Source: Solirubrobacteraceae bacterium
Lineage (GTDB): Bacteria > Actinomycetota > Thermoleophilia > Solirubrobacterales > Solirubrobacteraceae
Reading direction: 5' to 3'
Assembly: GCA_025935735.1 (NCBI GenBank)
Contig: JAICUS010000155.1
Location: forward strand, 1-10,893
DNA: 10,893 nt
Shown here: piece after piece, positions 1-5,870 of the stretch
Layout of the letters: every line of letters begins with the position of its first letter
Position numbering within the stretch: position 1 is the stretch's first letter
The notes under the pieces: generated by a model
The model's input: only the letters and a program-made list of their open reading frames with translations
Database searches by the model: none
Told to the model about the DNA's origin: nothing
Program-made: the position numbers and the translations under genes

Positions 1-55
1 CGAGCGCCGCGATACGCCGTAGGAGCAAGGCAATCTGCAGGAGATCTAAGCTGAG
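1..55. other. left edge, nothing recognised
   Basis: I see no gene, hairpin or recognisable motif in the first 55 bases before the tRNA-like repeat begins. It could be the end of a gene whose body lies to the left, but no convincing reading frame supports this. Confidence 0.3.
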
Positions 56-146
56 TCGGGGAGACAGGATTCAACTGGCGACCGCCCTGCTCCCAGCAGG
101 AACATTCAGGTCTGTGGGCTCACGCCCGGCGCTGTAGAGCGCGACG
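56..146 (-). repeat. decayed tRNA-Pro(GGG) 3'-half-like repeat, copy A
   Basis: On the minus strand this reads as a degraded 3' half of tRNA-Pro. The acceptor strand CTCCCCG and the anticodon stem-loop TCCTG-CTGGGAG-CAGGG (anticodon GGG) are kept. The T arm has lost one base and no longer pairs. It aligns along its whole length with copy B at 697-787, including about 45 bases on the far side of the anticodon stem that do not look like tRNA (GTGGGCTCACG is shared). No tRNA 5' half (D arm, acceptor 5' strand CGGGGAG) is present in place, so this is not a working tRNA gene. The best reading is a relic of an integration (att) site. A dispersed repeat of other origin remains possible. Confidence 0.6.
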
Positions 147-434
147 CGGAGCACCTGGCCTACGGCGCCGCCAAGGCCGGGCTCGTGAGCCTCACCAAGG
201 GCATCCCCCGCGCGTTCGCCGGCGACAGGGTCCTCCCCTACGCGGTCGCGCCGGAGTGGGTCGGGACCAATCTCGCCTCCAACGCGCTGGCGGGCACCGA
301 CCTGTCGAGCCTCCCGCTAGGAGAGCCGACGGTCCCAGGACGTCGCCGAGGTGATCGCCTTCCTCGCCACCGGTCGCTCGCGCCACACCACCGGCGCGAC
401 GAGCGACATCAACGGCGCGGACTACGTCCGCTGA
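143..434 (+). pseudogene. truncated, frameshifted SDR oxidoreductase fragment
   Basis: The plus strand encodes the C-terminal part of a short-chain dehydrogenase/reductase. It starts near DAEHLAYGAAKAGL, which contains the family YxxxK catalytic motif (YGAAK), and continues to LSSLPLGEPT. Around 325-333 the frame shifts, and the typical SDR tail resumes as DVAEVIAFLATG...TTGATSDINGADYV, ending at TGA 432-434. The Rossmann-fold half, with the glycine-rich cofactor motif and NNAG motif, is missing, and there is no start codon or ribosome site. The fragment begins where repeat copy A ends (about 143-146), as if the recombination that left the tRNA-like repeat cut the gene. It cannot make an active enzyme. 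A sequencing error could explain the frameshift but not the missing N-terminal half. Confidence 0.75.
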
Positions 435-547
435 GCCGAGCGACCACGGCGCCCGGACTCGACGACATCTCTCCGCGTACGCAAGCCTCGCGGGGGCGAC
501 ACGCGAGCGCGCGAACGACGCGCCGTACGGCAGCGACCACCCGGTCC

Positions 548-572
548 GGAACCGCGGTGCGAAAGCGGTTCC
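548..572. repeat. 8-bp inverted repeat (hairpin)
   Basis: GGAACCGC (548-555) and GCGGTTCC (565-572) are perfect reverse complements separated by nine bases. A competing pairing exists between GCGGTG (554-559) and CACCGC (578-583), so two mutually exclusive hairpins are possible. There is no T-run on either side. It could be a structural remnant or a recombinase site; no function can be assigned. Confidence 0.45.
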
Positions 573-615
573 GCTCACACCGCAGAGCCAAATCGAGACA
601 GCCGAGGTGCCAACA

Positions 616-645
616 GGGTCCAAACTTGGGCCCCAAATTGGACCC
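616..645. repeat. nested inverted repeat with TTGGACCC arms
   Basis: GGGTCCAA (616-623) and TTGGACCC (638-645) form perfect 8-bp arms. Between them, TTGGG (626-630) and CCCAA (632-636) form a second inner inverted repeat. The arm sequence recurs as two direct copies at 823-830 and 835-842, on the other side of tRNA-like copy B. Short repeated boxes flanking a tRNA 3' end resemble recombinase-binding arm sites of integrating elements. That role is inference. Confidence 0.5.
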
Positions 646-660
646 CGCCTCTATACACCC

Positions 661-681
661 GCAAAGCGCTCTTTGCATTTT
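661..681 (+). terminator. possible weak hairpin terminator
   Basis: GCAAAG (661-666) pairs with CTTTGC (671-676) around the loop CGCT, followed by ATTTTG on the plus strand. The stem is only six base pairs and the T-run only four, so any termination would be weak. No intact plus-strand gene lies upstream. It could equally be part of the integration boundary. Confidence 0.25.
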
Positions 682-696
682 GCAGGGACACTCTGA

Positions 697-787
697 TCGG
701 GGAGACAGGATTTGAACCTGCGACCGCCCGGCCCCCAGCCGGAACGATCCAGGCCTGTGGGCTCACGCTCGGTGCTCTAAAGCGACG
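697..787 (-). repeat. tRNA-Pro(GGG) 3'-half-like repeat, copy B (partial tRNA)
   Basis: Positions 743 down to 697 on the minus strand fit tRNA nucleotides 27-73. They hold the anticodon stem TCCGG/CCGGG around loop CTGGGGG (anticodon GGG, proline), a five-base variable loop CGGTC, the T stem GCAGG/CCTGT around TTCAAAT, the acceptor strand CTCCCCG and discriminator A. The 5' half is missing: the sequence beyond nucleotide 27 contains neither a D arm nor the expected CGGGGAG. No CCA is encoded. The remaining 744-787 is shared with copy A but is not tRNA-like. Tyrosine integrases often use this anticodon-to-3'-end portion of tRNA genes as attachment site, so I read it as an att remnant. Confidence 0.65.
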
Positions 788-822
788 CTCGCTGCTCTGA
801 GTTGCTGTGAGTTTCGCTCAGT

Positions 823-842
823 TTGGACCCCGGATTGGACCC
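823..842. repeat. tandem TTGGACCC boxes
   Basis: Two direct copies of TTGGACCC (823-830 and 835-842) are separated by four bases. The same octamer forms the arms of the inverted repeat at 616-645. They lie just beyond the end of the HEPN-like gene and beside tRNA-like copy B. An arm-type binding site for a lost integrase is plausible but unproven. Confidence 0.45.
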
Positions 843-855
843 CGCGCTCCAGCCT

Positions 856-1248
856 CTATCGCGCGAGGACGTCGGCCGCGAAGTCGACGAGCGCCTTCGC
901 CTGCCGCTGAGCAGCGGTGAGCATCGCTCCGCTGATGTCGTCAAAGCCGTATTGCGCGGCGTCCTTGAGACCGAGCAGCCGCGCGAACTGCCGCGCGGCG
1001 TCATCTCCCCGGGGCGTGATCATGCGCAGCAGGTCAGCAGCGTCACGATGGTCTCGCCCGCGGCTGCGTTGACCCAATGCGGCGCAGCAGGCAGCGTCGG
1101 CAGCGGCGATGCCGGCGACCACGGCGCACGATGCCGCGGCCTTCCGCTCCTCGGCGCTGCTGTTCACGTCGGCGATCTCGGCCAGATCAAGTTGTGCTCG
1201 CGCGTCCCGAAGGCGGGCTCGCGCCTGCGTGCGGCCGCACTCCTGCAA
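856..1248 (-). CDS. HEPN-like protein, probable toxin partner of the adjacent nucleotidyltransferase
   Basis: A small, alanine-rich, probably all-helical protein of about 130 residues that I take as the HEPN-type partner of the upstream nucleotidyltransferase. HEPN proteins of such pairs are typically RNases silenced by their MNT partner. The stretch GQRSRGRDH (about 59-67) offers R61-x5-H67, matching the loose HEPN RNase motif R-x4-6-H, and LKDAAQYG (about 94-101) resembles the later lysine/tyrosine segment of such proteins. The open frame runs further upstream, but that part overlaps the nucleotidyltransferase and has no protein-like character. I chose TTG at 1248, eleven codon-free bases after the partner's stop at 1259, implying translational coupling; no good ribosome site is visible. 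It ends in TAG at 856. The HEPN assignment rests on motif and neighbour and could be wrong; a DNA-binding helical protein is the alternative. Confidence 0.6.
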   Translation of the reverse strand: MQECGRTQARARLRDARAQLDLAEIADVNSSAEERKAAASCAVVAGIAAADAACCAALGQRSRGRDHRDAADLLRMITPRGDDAARQFARLLGLKDAAQYGFDDISGAMLTAAQRQAKALVDFAADVLAR

Positions 1249-1258
1249 GCGAGTGGTT

Positions 1259-1894
1259 CTACGAGGCAAGGGGCGTCCCGAGCAACCGGCGAGCCGGCAC
1301 GCCCGCGAGCTCGATGCCGTCGCGCAGCACGGCTCCGAGTACCGGTGGAGGCTGGCTCTGGGCCAGCATCTCCTGGAGCGCCTGCTCACCGACTTCGACG
1401 ATACTGGCGCGGTTTCCAGTCCATATCTCGACGCGGCGTCGCAGCGCGTCGACTTGCTGGCCCCACGCCGGATCGGCTTCTGGCGTGGCGGTGGGTCTGA
1501 CGAGCAGAATGTCGATGTCTGACGCTTCATTGCCGTCGCCACGGGCGGCGGAGCCGAATGCGGACGCGTGGGTCGGAGGCAGTTCCCACTCGGCGACCGC
1601 GTCGCGGATCCTCTGCCACAGCTCGCTACGCATTCCCGCGAGCGCGAGCACGGCCGCGGCCCCGAGGTGCTCCCGGTTGAGCTGGTGCAAGAACGCGCTG
1701 CGCGAGCCTTCGCGCAGAACGATGCCTTGCCTTACCAAGCGCTTCAGCGCCTTACGGACGCCATCGTGTGATCGCAATCCCAGCCGTTCCGCGATCTCCC
1801 GTCCGCTCATGGATTGCGTCGTCCGCGCGAGCAATACCAAGATGTCGCCTTCAAGCCCAGAGGCAACGGCTCGGTGCGGCGAGGACAGATCCAC
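1259..1894 (-). CDS. winged-helix minimal nucleotidyltransferase (MNT), probable antitoxin
   Basis: A two-domain protein of 211 residues from GTG 1894. Residues about 15-70 form a winged helix-turn-helix (SGREIAERLGL, then VRKALKRLVRQGIVLREG). Residues about 108-190 form a minimal nucleotidyltransferase domain with the exact motif GS-x10-DxD (G114, S115, D126, D128), which binds metal and nucleotide. In known MNT/HEPN pairs the MNT antitoxin blocks its HEPN partner by adding AMP. The HEPN-like gene follows ten bases downstream in the same operon. The frame stays open to a TTG at 1927, but that part lies inside the 20-bp repeat array (1897-1956), whose period is not a multiple of three. GTG 1894 follows a TAGAG-T -10-like hexamer by seven bases, suggesting a leaderless start. 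The HTH plus the operator-like repeats point to autoregulation. Confidence 0.8.
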   Translation of the reverse strand: MDLSSPHRAVASGLEGDILVLLARTTQSMSGREIAERLGLRSHDGVRKALKRLVRQGIVLREGSRSAFLHQLNREHLGAAAVLALAGMRSELWQRIRDAVAEWELPPTHASAFGSAARGDGNEASDIDILLVRPTATPEADPAWGQQVDALRRRVEIWTGNRASIVEVGEQALQEMLAQSQPPPVLGAVLRDGIELAGVPARRLLGTPLAS

Positions 1895-1896
1895 AC

Positions 1897-1956
1897 TGGC
1901 TACTCTAGCAGCCAGGTGGCTACTCAAGAAGCCATATGGCTGTAGTAGCAGCCGGC
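1897..1956 (-). promoter_or_regulatory. three tandem 20-bp imperfect palindromes, probable operator of the MNT/HEPN operon
   Basis: Three consecutive 20-base units begin at 1897, 1917 and 1937. Each reads TGGC, an 8-10 base variable core, then AGCC, as in TGGCTACTCTAGCAGCC, TGGCTACTCAAGAAGCC and TGGCTGTAGTAGCAGCC. Each unit is also a near-palindrome with half-site GGCTNCT. The array ends three bases before the favoured GTG start at 1894. It contains a -10-like TAGAGT on the minus strand (1907-1902), so a bound protein would block transcription. The winged-helix domain of the MNT protein is the obvious candidate binder; this is inferred. Confidence 0.65.
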
Positions 1957-1971
1957 TCGTTAACCGCAGGT

Positions 1972-2014
1972 TTGACGGTGGTCCAGCCCTCTGACATCCT
2001 GTACGGACAGGATG
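1972..2014 (+). promoter_or_regulatory. promoter and operator 1 of the VOC-lsrF-SDR operon
   Basis: A TTGACG (1972-1977) lies 17 bases before CATCCT (1995-2000), a plausible actinobacterial -35/-10 pair. The -10 overlaps the perfect inverted repeat CATCCTGTACGGACAGGATG (1995-2014, 8-bp arms around ACGG). Sixteen bases of it (1999-2014) recur identically before the permease gene and with few changes before the aminotransferase. No T-run follows, so this is an operator and not a terminator. A second -10 candidate, TACAGT (2022-2027), exists without a good -35. The operator is well supported by the three copies; the exact promoter is less certain. Confidence 0.65.
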
Positions 2015-2066
2015 CGGGAACTACAGTGCAACGCCGACCGCGCCGGGAGCGGGTGAGGAGCTGAGT

Positions 2067-2555
2067 ATGGAGCCACTGCCGATCAGCCAGATCGCGCTCG
2101 TCGTCAACGACATCGAGGAGGCGCTGGAGCGCTACTACCGGGTGCTGGGTTGGGGTCCGTTCAACGTCTATGAGCACAAGCCGCCGCTGCTGCACCACAC
2201 GCGCGTGCGCGGCAAGGACGTCGAGTACACGATGATCGGCGCCGAGGCCCACGTCGGGCCGATCGTGGTCGAGCTCATCCAGCCGGTCAGCGGCCCGAGC
2301 ATCTATGCGGAATGGCTCGAGGAGCACGGTGAGGGGTTGCACCACATCGCGGTCATGCGCCCCACGCTCGAGACCTCGGAGGAGACCCGCAGGCGGTTTC
2401 TGGAGGAGGCCGGCGCCGACATCCTCATGGAGGGCCGGATCGGCGACGGGATCCACTTCTACTACGTCGACTCCCAGCCGCAGCTGAAGGCCATCTTCGA
2501 GTCGGGCACGGGTCACGCGGTCGACCTGCGGCCGAGCTACGTCTACCCGGCGTAG
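2067..2555 (+). CDS. VOC-family (glyoxalase-fold) protein
   Basis: A 162-residue protein with two beta-alpha-beta-beta-beta modules of the vicinal oxygen chelate fold, resembling methylmalonyl-CoA epimerase and glyoxalase relatives. The first module opens with ISQIALVVNDIEEALERYY (7-24), the second with GLHHIAV (90-96). Expected metal ligands map to Q8 (usually His in epimerases), E69 in VVELIQP, H92 or H93, and E145 near the C-terminus. It probably binds a divalent metal and acts on a small carbonyl or CoA/phosphate compound by epimerisation, isomerisation or lyase chemistry; the reaction cannot be fixed. ATG 2067 has a good site, GAGGAG, six bases upstream. It is the first gene of a six-gene operon, and the next gene starts immediately after its stop (TAGATG). 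Confidence 0.8.
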   Translation: MEPLPISQIALVVNDIEEALERYYRVLGWGPFNVYEHKPPLLHHTRVRGKDVEYTMIGAEAHVGPIVVELIQPVSGPSIYAEWLEEHGEGLHHIAVMRPTLETSEETRRRFLEEAGADILMEGRIGDGIHFYYVDSQPQLKAIFESGTGHAVDLRPSYVYPA

Positions 2556-3575
2556 ATGCGCATCCTCGCGGTCGGAGACTCCTACCTCGGCGTCCCCACG
2601 TTCGAGCAGGGGCTCGCGCGGCTGGCCCGGCGGCACGAGCTGGAGCTCCTGCAACTCGACGAGTCGCGGCGTTTCGTCCCGGTCACGGACGCCGAGCGAG
2701 CGCTCCGGGAGTACGCCGGCGACCCGGATGAGATCGTCGACCGGATGGCCGGCGTCGAGGTGCTCGTGGTGCACGGCGCACCCGTCACGGACAAGGTGCT
2801 CGCGGCGTCCGCCGACCTCGAGCTCGTGGGCTGCGCGCGCGGCGGGCCGGTGAACGTCGACGTCGCGGCGGCGAAGGCCCGGGGAATCGCTGTCGCCACG
2901 ACGCCCGGCAAGAACGCCGAGGCCGTGGCCGACCAGGCGCTGGCATTCATGATCATGCTCGCGCGGCGGTTCACGACGGCGCAGCGCTTCCTGCTCGAGG
3001 GCGGCCGGCTCGCCGGGACGTTTGACGGCGCGGCGTTCTTCGGCCACGACCTCGGCGGGTTGACCGCCGGCCTGGTCGGCTTCGGCCACGTCGGCCGGGC
3101 GGTGGCGCGGCGCACGGCGGCCTTCGGGATGCGCACGCTGGTGTACGACCCGTTCGTGCGCGTCGAGGACCCGCACGCCGAGCAGGTCGGCGAGCTGGCC
3201 GAGCTGCTGGCGCGCGTCAATGTCGTGTCGCTGCACACCCGCGCCACGGCGGAGACCGAGAGCATGGTCGACGCGGGCTTCCTGGCGGCGATGCGACCGC
3301 ACGCGTACCTGGTCAACACGGCGCGCGAGTCGCTGGTCGACGAGGCGGCGCTCGACGCCGCACTGGCCTCCGGCCGGCTGGCCGGCGCGGCGCTCGACGT
3401 GGTACGGCAGGCGGCCGGCGCCCCGCACCCGCTGCTGCGCCACGACAACGTGGTGATCACGCCGCACATCGGCGGCGCCACCTACGAGACGCTGCTGCGC
3501 GGGGCGACCATGATCGCCGAGGCGATCGAGGCCTTCGCCGCCCGCCGAGACCACGCGACGCGCGCGAACACGTAA
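2556..3575 (+). CDS. D-2-hydroxyacid dehydrogenase-like protein with a missing catalytic Glu
   Basis: A 339-residue, full-length member of the D-isomer-specific 2-hydroxyacid dehydrogenase family (phosphoglycerate dehydrogenase-like). Residues 1-115 form the split substrate domain and about 115-300 the NAD-binding domain with GFGHVG (175-180). The catalytic arginine is present in NTARESLVD (R257) and the catalytic histidine in TPHIGG (H304). The third member of the relay, the Glu normally in LDVFxxEP, is absent: the protein reads [13 protein letters not shown] with no acidic residue. It may use an altered mechanism, act on an unusual substrate, or not be a dehydrogenase. The ATG directly follows the upstream TAG, so translation is coupled. 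Cofactor preference is probably NAD(H), but YDPF after the second strand gives only a hint. Confidence 0.85.
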   Translation: MRILAVGDSYLGVPTFEQGLARLARRHELELLQLDESRRFVPVTDAERALREYAGDPDEIVDRMAGVEVLVVHGAPVTDKVLAASADLELVGCARGGPVNVDVAAAKARGIAVATTPGKNAEAVADQALAFMIMLARRFTTAQRFLLEGGRLAGTFDGAAFFGHDLGGLTAGLVGFGHVGRAVARRTAAFGMRTLVYDPFVRVEDPHAEQVGELAELLARVNVVSLHTRATAETESMVDAGFLAAMRPHAYLVNTARESLVDEAALDAALASGRLAGAALDVVRQAAGAPHPLLRHDNVVITPHIGGATYETLLRGATMIAEAIEAFAARRDHATRANT

Positions 3576-3592
3576 CTCAACCAGGAGGCACG

Positions 3593-4480
3593 ATGCCCGA
3601 GGCCGACGCCTACGGCGACAAGCAGTTCCAGCCCGAGGTCCCCGTGCGCCGAGACGCCCTGGCGGTCAAGGGCGCGGGCGGCTACGACTGGGGAATGCAG
3701 AACCGGCTGGCGCGGATCTTCCGGCCGTCGTCCGGGCGCACCGTGATGCTGGCGATCGACCACGGCTACTTCCAGGGGCCGACCACCGGGCTGGAGCGCA
3801 TCGATCTCAGCATCGTGCCGCTGGCCGCGCAGGCCGACGCGCTGATGCTCACCCGCGGCATCCTGCGCTCGACCATCCCGGCGACGCACCGCGGCGGGAT
3901 CGTCATGCGCGCGAGCGGCGGCCCGAGCGTCCTGCGCGAGCTCTCGGACGAGCACATCGCGCTCGACATGGAGGACGCCGCCCGGATGAACGTCCACGCC
4001 GTCGCCGTGCAGGTGTTCGTGGGCGGCGAGCACGAGAGCCGCTCGATCCAGAACATGACGCGGCTGGTGGATGCGGGCTATCGCTACGGCATCCCGGTGC
4101 TCGGCGTCACCGCGGTGGGCAAGGACCTGGTGCGCGACGCGCGCTACCTCGGGCTGGCCACGCGCATGTGCGCGGAGCTCGGCGCCCAGTTCGTCAAGAC
4201 GTACTACACGGCCGAGGGGTTCGAGCGCGTGACCGCGGGCTGCCCCGTGCCGGTCGTCATGGCCGGCGGCCGCAAGCTGCCCGAGCGCGACGCCCTGGAA
4301 ATGGCCTACCGCGCCGTCCAGGAGGGCGCGGCGGGCGTCGACATGGGGCGCAACATCTTCCAGAGCGAGCACCCCGCGGCCATGCTCGAGGCGGTGACCC
4401 GGGTCGTCCACGCGGACCTCGACCCCGCCGGCGCGTTCTCGCTCTATGAGTCGCTCGCGCGCGAGCCGGTCGGGGTATGA
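3593..4480 (+). CDS. lsrF: LsrF-type class I aldolase/thiolase
   Basis: A 295-residue TIM-barrel enzyme very close to enterobacterial LsrF over its whole length. Shared stretches include [47 protein letters not shown] and [14 protein letters not shown]. The Schiff-base lysine is kept as K202 in FVKTYY, and AIDHG holds D56/H57. Characterised LsrF moves an acetyl unit from 3-hydroxy-2,4-pentanedione 5-phosphate to CoA, giving dihydroxyacetone phosphate and acetyl-CoA in the cytoplasm, the last step of AI-2 breakdown. Here no LsrK, LsrG, LsrR or LsrACDB genes accompany it, so the natural substrate may differ. AGGAGG six bases before ATG 3593 is the strongest ribosome site in the operon, and a 17-base gap separates it from the dehydrogenase. 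Family membership is firm; the symbol denotes family, not proven AI-2 function. Confidence 0.9.
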   Translation: MPEADAYGDKQFQPEVPVRRDALAVKGAGGYDWGMQNRLARIFRPSSGRTVMLAIDHGYFQGPTTGLERIDLSIVPLAAQADALMLTRGILRSTIPATHRGGIVMRASGGPSVLRELSDEHIALDMEDAARMNVHAVAVQVFVGGEHESRSIQNMTRLVDAGYRYGIPVLGVTAVGKDLVRDARYLGLATRMCAELGAQFVKTYYTAEGFERVTAGCPVPVVMAGGRKLPERDALEMAYRAVQEGAAGVDMGRNIFQSEHPAAMLEAVTRVVHADLDPAGAFSLYESLAREPVGV

Positions 4481-5124
4481 CGCGGCTCAGCGTCGGCATC
4501 GCCACCGCCGACCCGTTGCGCCTCGGCGACGAGCTCGACCGGCTGGCCGGCGCGGGGGTCGAGTTGGTGCACCTCGACGTGATGGACGGCGCGTACTGCC
4601 CGGTCGTGGCCACGGCCGCGCCGGCGCTCGTGCGGGCTGTCGCGGCGCCGCTGGCGGCCGACGTCCACCTCATGGTGCGCGATCCGCTGGCGCACGTCGA
4701 CGCCTGGGTCGACGCCGGCGCGCGGATCGTCACCTTCCAGCTCGAGGGCGCCGCCGAGCCGCTGCGCGTCCTGCGCACGCTCGCCGGGCGCGGCGTCGAG
4801 CGCGGCGTGGCGATCGCTCCCGGGACGCCGCTGCCCTGGCTGGAGCCGCTGCTGGGCGACGTCGAGCTCGTGCTGGTGCTGGGCGTGATCCCCGGGCTGG
4901 CGGGCCAGCGGCTCGAGCCGCCGGCGCTCGACCGCCTGGCCCGGGTGTGCGAGATGGTCGCGGGCAGCGAGGTCTGCGTGGGCTTCGACGGCGGCGTGAA
5001 CCGCGGCAACGTCGACCGCGTGGTGGCCGCGGGCGCCAGGCTCGTGGTCTCGGGCTCGGCCGTCTTCGACGGCGGCGACGCGGGCGCCAACGCGCGCTTC
5101 ATGCTCGAGCGGGCGGCGGCGTGA
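4477..5124 (+). CDS. ribulose-phosphate 3-epimerase-like (LsrE-like) protein
   Basis: A 215-residue TIM-barrel protein of the ribulose-phosphate 3-epimerase family, close to the usual length. It keeps HLDVMDG (32-38, with H32, D34 and M36), DVHLMV (62-67, H64), IPGLAGQ (138-144, phosphate-binding), FDGGVN (170-175, D171) and SGSAVF (192-197). The two aspartates that exchange protons in the epimerase reaction (D34, D171) are both present, so an epimerase acting on a phosphorylated ketose is likely. Its ATG overlaps the lsrF stop by four bases (ATGA), showing tight coupling. Salmonella lsr operons also pair LsrF with an epimerase homologue, LsrE. A housekeeping Rpe is possible, but the operon context argues for a dedicated catabolic paralogue. 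Confidence 0.85.
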   Translation: MTRLSVGIATADPLRLGDELDRLAGAGVELVHLDVMDGAYCPVVATAAPALVRAVAAPLAADVHLMVRDPLAHVDAWVDAGARIVTFQLEGAAEPLRVLRTLAGRGVERGVAIAPGTPLPWLEPLLGDVELVLVLGVIPGLAGQRLEPPALDRLARVCEMVAGSEVCVGFDGGVNRGNVDRVVAAGARLVVSGSAVFDGGDAGANARFMLERAAA

Positions 5125-5870
5125 GGACCGCGATCGTCACGGGCGCCGGCACCGGCGTCGGCGCCGCGACCGCCCGCCTGTTCGCCGAGCACGGTCACGC
5201 GGTCGTGCTGGTGGGGCGGCGCCGCGCGCTGCTCGAGCAGGTGGCGGCGGATCTCGAGCACGCGCTCGTGGTGGCCGACGACTTGGCGGATCCCGCCGTG
5301 CCCGGGCGGCTGATCGAGGCGGCGCGGGCGGCGTTCGGAGGGGTCGACGTGCTCGTCAACAACGCGGCGGTCATCTGGAACGGCGCGTTCGCCGACTTCA
5401 CGCTCGCCCAGTTCGACGAGCACGTCGCGGTCAACGTGCGGGCGCCGTTCTTGCTCACGCAGGCCGCGCTGCCCGCGCTGCGCGAGGGGCGGTCGCCGGC
5501 GATCGTCAACGTGAGCTCCTCGATCGGCAGCATCGTCAAGCCGAAGACGACGCTCTACGCCATGACCAAGGCCGCGCTCGAGTACCTCACGCGGGCCACC
5601 GCATACGAGCTCGCCGAGGACGGGGTCCGGGTCAACGCCGTCGCGCTCGGACCCGTCGACACGCCCATCCACGCCACGTACGCGGACGACCTGGAGGCGG
5701 CGTACGCCGACCTCGCGAGGCGCGTCCCGCTCGGGCGGATGGGCACCCCGGAGGACGTCGCCCGCTGGATCTGGTGGCTGTCCTCTCCGGACACGGCATG
5801 GACCACGGGGGCGATCATCCCCGTCGACGGCGGCCAGGTACTCGGGATCCCGGAGGCGGCAGGTGGCTGA
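5121..5870 (+). CDS. SDR-family oxidoreductase, probably NADP(H)-dependent
   Basis: A classical short-chain dehydrogenase/reductase of 249 residues. It has TGAGTGVG (7-14) for cofactor binding, NNAA (80-83), catalytic serine in NVSSS (about 133), and YAMTK (Y146, K150). After the second beta strand it reads VGRRR (31-35); basic residues there favour NADP(H). The frame extends far upstream through the epimerase gene, but that part is a shadow. GTG 5121 overlaps the epimerase stop (GTGA) and places the glycine motif at the normal distance from the N-terminus. It presumably oxidises or reduces a hydroxyl/carbonyl group of a pathway intermediate; the substrate is unknown. It overlaps the next SDR gene by eight bases. 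Confidence 0.85.
   Translation: MRTAIVTGAGTGVGAATARLFAEHGHAVVLVGRRRALLEQVAADLEHALVVADDLADPAVPGRLIEAARAAFGGVDVLVNNAAVIWNGAFADFTLAQFDEHVAVNVRAPFLLTQAALPALREGRSPAIVNVSSSIGSIVKPKTTLYAMTKAALEYLTRATAYELAEDGVRVNAVALGPVDTPIHATYADDLEAAYADLARRVPLGRMGTPEDVARWIWWLSSPDTAWTTGAIIPVDGGQVLGIPEAAGG

Larger units (their letters stand above)
435..855. other. gene-poor stretch between SDR fragment and toxin-antitoxin pair
   Basis: I find no credible coding sequence in these roughly 420 bases on either strand. They hold a hairpin (548-572), a nested inverted repeat with TTGGACCC boxes (616-645), a small hairpin (661-676), tRNA-like repeat copy B (697-787) and two more TTGGACCC boxes (823-842). The density of inverted repeats and the tRNA 3' half fit an integration boundary that has lost its integrase. 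Confidence 0.55.

Noticed and set aside
575..766. Small minus-strand frame across tRNA-like copy B
   Set aside because: The GSNPVSP stretch is the usual artefact of translating a tRNA T arm and acceptor. No protein family is apparent.
697..787. A complete, functional tRNA-Pro gene
   Set aside because: Only nucleotides 27-73 are present. There is no D arm and no 5' acceptor strand, and a search by eye for a permuted 5' half nearby found none.
56..787. CRISPR array
   Set aside because: There are only two copies about 640 bases apart, with tRNA structure, no regular spacers and no cas genes.
1995..2014. The perfect inverted repeat as a transcription terminator
   Set aside because: No T-run follows, and the same sequence recurs inside two promoter spacers, so an operator explains it better.
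1920..3554. Long minus-strand open frame (544 codons)
   Set aside because: It is antisense to the VOC and dehydrogenase genes, which have clear family motifs. The translated protein is rich in Arg, His, Asp and Val with no recognisable domain, as expected from the complement of high-GC coding DNA.
4446..5120. Upstream extension of the first SDR frame
   Set aside because: It overlaps the whole epimerase gene in another frame and reads as Arg/Ala/Gly repeats. GTG 5121 gives a normal SDR N-terminus.
2067..5124. A standard AI-2 (lsr) quorum-signal operon
   Set aside because: Only LsrF and an epimerase-like protein match. The kinase, LsrG, the regulator and the ABC transporter are absent, and an APC permease takes the transporter role.
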